Shown here piece by piece: positions 5,148-7,636 of a DNA stretch of 7,636 nt. Both the position numbers and the translations under genes were made by a program. Positions within the stretch are counted from its first letter, which is position 1. Each line of letters starts with the position of its first letter. A model generated the notes under the pieces. It worked only from the letters and a program-made list of their open reading frames with translations. It did not search any database and had not been told where the DNA came from. Source of the DNA: JBOGEB01 sp050743125 (GTDB lineage Bacteria > Actinomycetota > Nitriliruptoria > Euzebyales > Egibacteraceae); the NCBI GenBank assembly GCA_050743125.1, contig JBOGEB010000196.1:1-7636 (forward strand), in the 5' to 3' direction.

Positions 5148-5849
5148 GTGAGAGCCAACCTCAACCTCACCATGGGACGCGAGCCGCCGCGCGACTGGCA
5201 GGCCGACACGCTCCTCGACTTGCTCGGGGGGACCCGGGCGCAGGTGGTCGACCTGCTCTGCACCCGCCGCCGGTCGGTCGCCGAGCTGGCGTCCGCGCTC
5301 GAGGTGTCCGAGGTCGCGGTGCGTCGGCACCTGCAGAGCCTCGAGCGGGACGGTCTCGTCCAGGGCGAGACGATCCGCCGGGGCGGCCGGGGCCGGCCGG
5401 GGATGGTGTACGAGCTGACGGACAAGGCCCGGAGGCTGTTCCCGGACCGGTCGGCGCAGCTCGCGAACGATCTCCTCGACTATCTTGAGCAGGCCCATGG
5501 GCGCGCCGCCGTGCGGGCCTTCCTGCGGTGGCACGCTGACCGGCAGGGCGAGCGCTACGCCGTCGAGCTGCAGGCCTGCGGGGACGACCCCGCTCAGCGT
5601 GCTGAGCAGCTCGCGCGCCTCCTCACCGAGGACGGCTTCTGCTCGGACGTCACCGCGGTCTCCACGCCCGAGGGGGCCACGGTCCTCGAGCTGCGCCAGG
5701 GCCACTGCGCGGTCAAAGAGGTCGCGGAGGCGCATCCCGAGATCTGCGCGTACGAGGCGGCGCTGTTCAAGCGCCTGCTCGGCACCAAGCTGTCCCGACG
5801 GCAGACGATCGCCGCCGGGGACAGCGAGTGCATCTGCCACATTAAGTAA
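5148..5849 (+). CDS. sufR: SufR-type iron-sulfur cluster-sensing transcriptional repressor
   Basis: This 233-residue regulator of the ArsR/DeoR-like winged-helix group controls the suf genes downstream. Residues 42-71 form the helix-turn-helix (SVAELASALEVSEVAVRRHL), followed by a glycine- and arginine-rich wing (GGRGRPGMVYELT). The C-terminal half carries the SufR cysteine set: C187, C200 after a 12-residue gap, then C228 and C230 in ECICH at the end, within the family-like pattern H-C...P-x-I-C...GDSEC. These cysteines are expected to hold a 2Fe-2S or 4Fe-4S cluster whose loss relieves repression. The GTG at 5148 has only a weak GAAG upstream and may be leaderless. ATG 5172 is an alternative start removing eight residues, but it has no Shine-Dalgarno either. 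The stop is 16 bases before sufB, so the two are co-transcribed. Confidence 0.92.
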   Translation: MRANLNLTMGREPPRDWQADTLLDLLGGTRAQVVDLLCTRRRSVAELASALEVSEVAVRRHLQSLERDGLVQGETIRRGGRGRPGMVYELTDKARRLFPDRSAQLANDLLDYLEQAHGRAAVRAFLRWHADRQGERYAVELQACGDDPAQRAEQLARLLTEDGFCSDVTAVSTPEGATVLELRQGHCAVKEVAEAHPEICAYEAALFKRLLGTKLSRRQTIAAGDSECICHIK

Positions 5850-5865
5850 GCAACAGGAGCAGACG

Positions 5866-7272
5866 ATGGCGACCAAAGCCGAAGACCTCCAGCTCGGCAA
5901 GTACAAGTACGGCTGGGCTGATGAGAGCAAGCCCGTCTTTGAGCCGAAGAGGGGCCTGTCGCGCGAGGTCGTAGAGGAGATCTCCGCGCTCAAGGGCGAG
6001 CCGCGCTGGATGCGCGACCTGCGCCTGAAGGCCTACGAGCACTATGTCCGACGGCCGATGCCCCACTGGGGTGGCGACCTGTCGGGGATCGACTTCGACA
6101 ACATCTTCTACTTCGTCCGCTCGACGGAGAAGCAGGCGACCTCCTGGGACGAGCTGCCCGCCGAGATCAAGAGCACGTACGACAAGCTCGGCATCCCCGA
6201 GGCCGAGAAACAACGTCTGATCGCCGGAGTGGCCGCCCAGTACGAGTCCGAGGTTGTGTACCACAAGATCCGTGCCGACCTCGAGGAGCAGGGCGTCGTC
6301 TTCCTCGACACCGACACCGCGCTGCGGGAGCACGAGGACCTGTTCCGGGAGCACTTCACCAAGGTGATCCCGGCCAACGACAACAAGTTCGCGGCGCTGA
6401 ACACCGCGGTGTGGTCCGGCGGCTCGTTCATCTGGGTGCCCGAGGGTGTGAAGATCGACATCCCGCTCCAGGCCTACTTCCGGATCAACATCCAGAACAT
6501 GGGCCAGTTCGAGCGGACGCTCATCATCGCCGAGCCCGGCAGCTACGTGCACTACGTCGAGGGCTGCACGGCTCCGGTCTACAGCTCGGACTCGTTGCAC
6601 TCGGCCGTCGTTGAGATCATCGTGAAGCCGGGCGCGCGCGTGCGGTACACGACGATCCAGAACTGGTCGAACAACGTCTACAACCTCGTGACGAAGCGCG
6701 CTGCGGCCTACGAGGACGCCACGATGGAATGGATCGACGGCAACATCGGGAGCAAGCTCACGATGAAGTATCCGGCGGTCTGGCTGATGGGCCGCGGCGC
6801 GAAGGGCGAGGTCCTGTCGGTGGCGTTCGCTGGCGACGGCCAGCACCAGGACGCCGGCGCGAAGATGGTCCACCACGCGCCGGACACGTCCAGCCGGATC
6901 ATCTCCAAGTCCGTGTCCCAGGGCCACGGCCGTACGAGCTACCGCGGGCTCGTCGACATCAAAGAGGGCGCGAACCGCTGCAAGTCGAACGTGGTCTGCG
7001 ACGCGCTCCTGCTCGACGAGACCGCTCGCAGCGACACCTACCCGTACATGAACATCGCCGAGGAGGACGCCCAGATCGGGCACGAGGCGAGCGTGTCGCG
7101 GATCGGTGACGAGCAGCTCTTCTACCTGATGTCCCGTGGGGTCGAGGAGTTCGAGGCCCAGGCGATGATCGTCCGCGGCTTCGTCGAGCCGATCTCGAAG
7201 GAGCTGCCCATGGAGTACTCGGTCGAGTTGAACCGACTGATCTCGCTGAATATGGAAGGATCGGTTGGCTAA
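5866..7272 (+). CDS. sufB: Fe-S cluster assembly scaffold protein SufB
   Basis: SufB is the scaffold on which the SufBCD complex assembles iron-sulfur clusters from sulfide delivered by SufS with its partner. The 468-residue protein is full length and intact. It has an N-terminal helical region (RWMRDLRLKAYEHY), NTAVWSGGSFIWVPEGVKID, QAYFRINIQNMGQFERTLII, and YVEGCTAPVY with C234. Later come the beta-helix core, C372 and C378 in NRCKSNVVCDALLLDE, and the C-terminal signature AQIGHEASVSRIGDEQLFYL. C378 aligns with the essential cysteine C405 of E. coli SufB by its CDxxL context. No intein interrupts it, unlike SufB of many mycobacteria. AGGAG at 5855-5859 sits six bases before the ATG. It follows sufR closely and is separated from sufD by 61 bases containing a strong hairpin. 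Confidence 0.97.
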   Translation: MATKAEDLQLGKYKYGWADESKPVFEPKRGLSREVVEEISALKGEPRWMRDLRLKAYEHYVRRPMPHWGGDLSGIDFDNIFYFVRSTEKQATSWDELPAEIKSTYDKLGIPEAEKQRLIAGVAAQYESEVVYHKIRADLEEQGVVFLDTDTALREHEDLFREHFTKVIPANDNKFAALNTAVWSGGSFIWVPEGVKIDIPLQAYFRINIQNMGQFERTLIIAEPGSYVHYVEGCTAPVYSSDSLHSAVVEIIVKPGARVRYTTIQNWSNNVYNLVTKRAAAYEDATMEWIDGNIGSKLTMKYPAVWLMGRGAKGEVLSVAFAGDGQHQDAGAKMVHHAPDTSSRIISKSVSQGHGRTSYRGLVDIKEGANRCKSNVVCDALLLDETARSDTYPYMNIAEEDAQIGHEASVSRIGDEQLFYLMSRGVEEFEAQAMIVRGFVEPISKELPMEYSVELNRLISLNMEGSVG

Positions 7273-7287
7273 CTTGTCGGATCGTCA

Positions 7288-7314
7288 GGCGGGGGTCCGG
7301 CCCGGGCCCCCGCC
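7288..7314 (+). other. Strong GC hairpin between sufB and sufD
   Basis: GGCGGGGG (7288-7295) pairs perfectly with CCCCCGCC (7307-7314). Three more inner pairs (one G-T wobble, two C-G) leave a 5-base loop. It lies 15 bases after the sufB stop and 19 bases before the sufD start. The downstream GCTTTGTCT is too poor in T for a confident terminator, and sufD follows at once. A partial terminator, attenuator or 3'-end stabiliser that sets sufB output relative to sufD is more likely. Confidence 0.7.
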
Positions 7315-7333
7315 GCTTTGTCTCGAGGGAGCA

Positions 7334-7636
7334 GTGACCACCATCAACGACCTCACCGAGCAGGACGTCCTCGCGCTGTCTGCCGCCGGCGGCGAGCCCG
7401 ACTGGCTGCGGGACCGGCGCCAGGAGGCGTTCAAGGTATTCACCGACCTCGCGTGGCCGGACATCCGGGCCGAGGAGTGGCGCTACACCGACCCGCGCCG
7501 TTTCGACCTGGATCGCCCGATCCTTGAGAACGTGTTTGAGAAGCATTCCGGGGGTCGCGTCGCGTCGGGTTCCGCTCGCGAAGAGCCTTTTAGGTCGGAG
7601 CCTCTTTCCGGGACGCGACGCGACCCTGTTGTCAGG
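7334..7636 (+). CDS. sufD: SufD N-terminal part, 3' end outside window
   Basis: SufD partners SufB and the ATPase SufC in the Fe-S assembly complex. The first 101 codons are present and stay open to the window edge. Residues 20-60 show the family's N-terminal pattern: GEPDWLRDRRQEAFKVF, then AEEWRYTDPRRFDLD, expected about 50 residues into SufD. The start is GTG 7334, with GAGGGAG two bases upstream (its GAGG core is five bases away). From about residue 73 the sequence (GGRVASGSAREEPFRSEPLS...) no longer resembles SufD as I know it. It coincides with a 75-bp inverted repeat whose codons often end in T or A. The reading frame is not broken within the window, so this may be an in-frame insertion. 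Whether sufD continues normally beyond base 7636 cannot be seen. Confidence 0.85.
   Translation, partial: MTTINDLTEQDVLALSAAGGEPDWLRDRRQEAFKVFTDLAWPDIRAEEWRYTDPRRFDLDRPILENVFEKHSGGRVASGSAREEPFRSEPLSGTRRDPVVR
7552..7626. repeat. 75-bp nested inverted repeat inside sufD
   Basis: GGGTCGCGTCGCGTC (7552-7566) and its exact reverse complement (7612-7626) form 15-bp arms around 45 bases. Inside, GGTTCCG (7568-7574) pairs with CGGAGCC (7596-7602) allowing one wobble, and CCT/AGG (7586-7594) could close a small apical loop. The element is 25 codons long and adds no stop in the sufD frame. Its inner part has third-position bases unlike the surrounding genes. Known parallels are palindromic repeat units inserted in frame in coding genes, such as those of Rickettsia; membership in any named family is not claimed. 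Confidence 0.85.

Noticed and set aside
5866..7272. Intein in SufB, as in mycobacteria
   Set aside because: The protein is a continuous 468 residues with no splicing-domain insertion.

Overview
The window is very GC-rich, with coding codons strongly biased to G or C at third positions. Together with a sufR-sufB-sufD gene order, this points to an actinobacterium. An exact lineage cannot be read from the sequence. The content is mostly conserved housekeeping metabolism carrying several unusual local structures. I see no defence system, CRISPR array, tRNA, rRNA or transposase.

Bases 1-3911 hold the 3' part of a cobalamin (vitamin B12) operon on the + strand: the C-terminus of a CbiX-type cobaltochelatase with its MXCXXC iron-sulfur motif, a CobU-CobC fusion protein, cobT and cobS. 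The genes overlap by 8, 4 and 8 bases, and the internal starts have weak or no Shine-Dalgarno sequences, so translational coupling is likely. CbiX acts early, inserting cobalt. The other proteins act late: they make the aminopropanol-phosphate arm, activate cobinamide, activate the lower-ligand base and join the halves. The cbiX C-terminus runs through 2.75 copies of a 126-bp tandem repeat that keeps the frame open up to the overlap with cobU.

Bases 3912-5040 hold two single translation or RNA-binding genes. One is an IF-1 gene whose frame carries an arginine-rich N-terminal extension of about 29 residues. The other is a small S1-domain protein of the YabR/GSP13 kind, followed by a clear intrinsic terminator. 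Between them, on the - strand, lies a decayed N-terminal fragment of a quinone-oxidoreductase-like gene.

Bases 5041-7636 are the start of a SUF iron-sulfur cluster assembly operon: sufR (a cluster-sensing repressor), sufB without an intein, and the first 101 codons of sufD. A 17-bp imperfect palindrome in the sufR promoter is a good candidate for the SufR operator. A strong GC hairpin sits between sufB and sufD. The sufD coding region contains a 75-bp nested inverted repeat with atypical codon use, which looks like an in-frame palindromic insertion. This is the most interesting oddity in the window.
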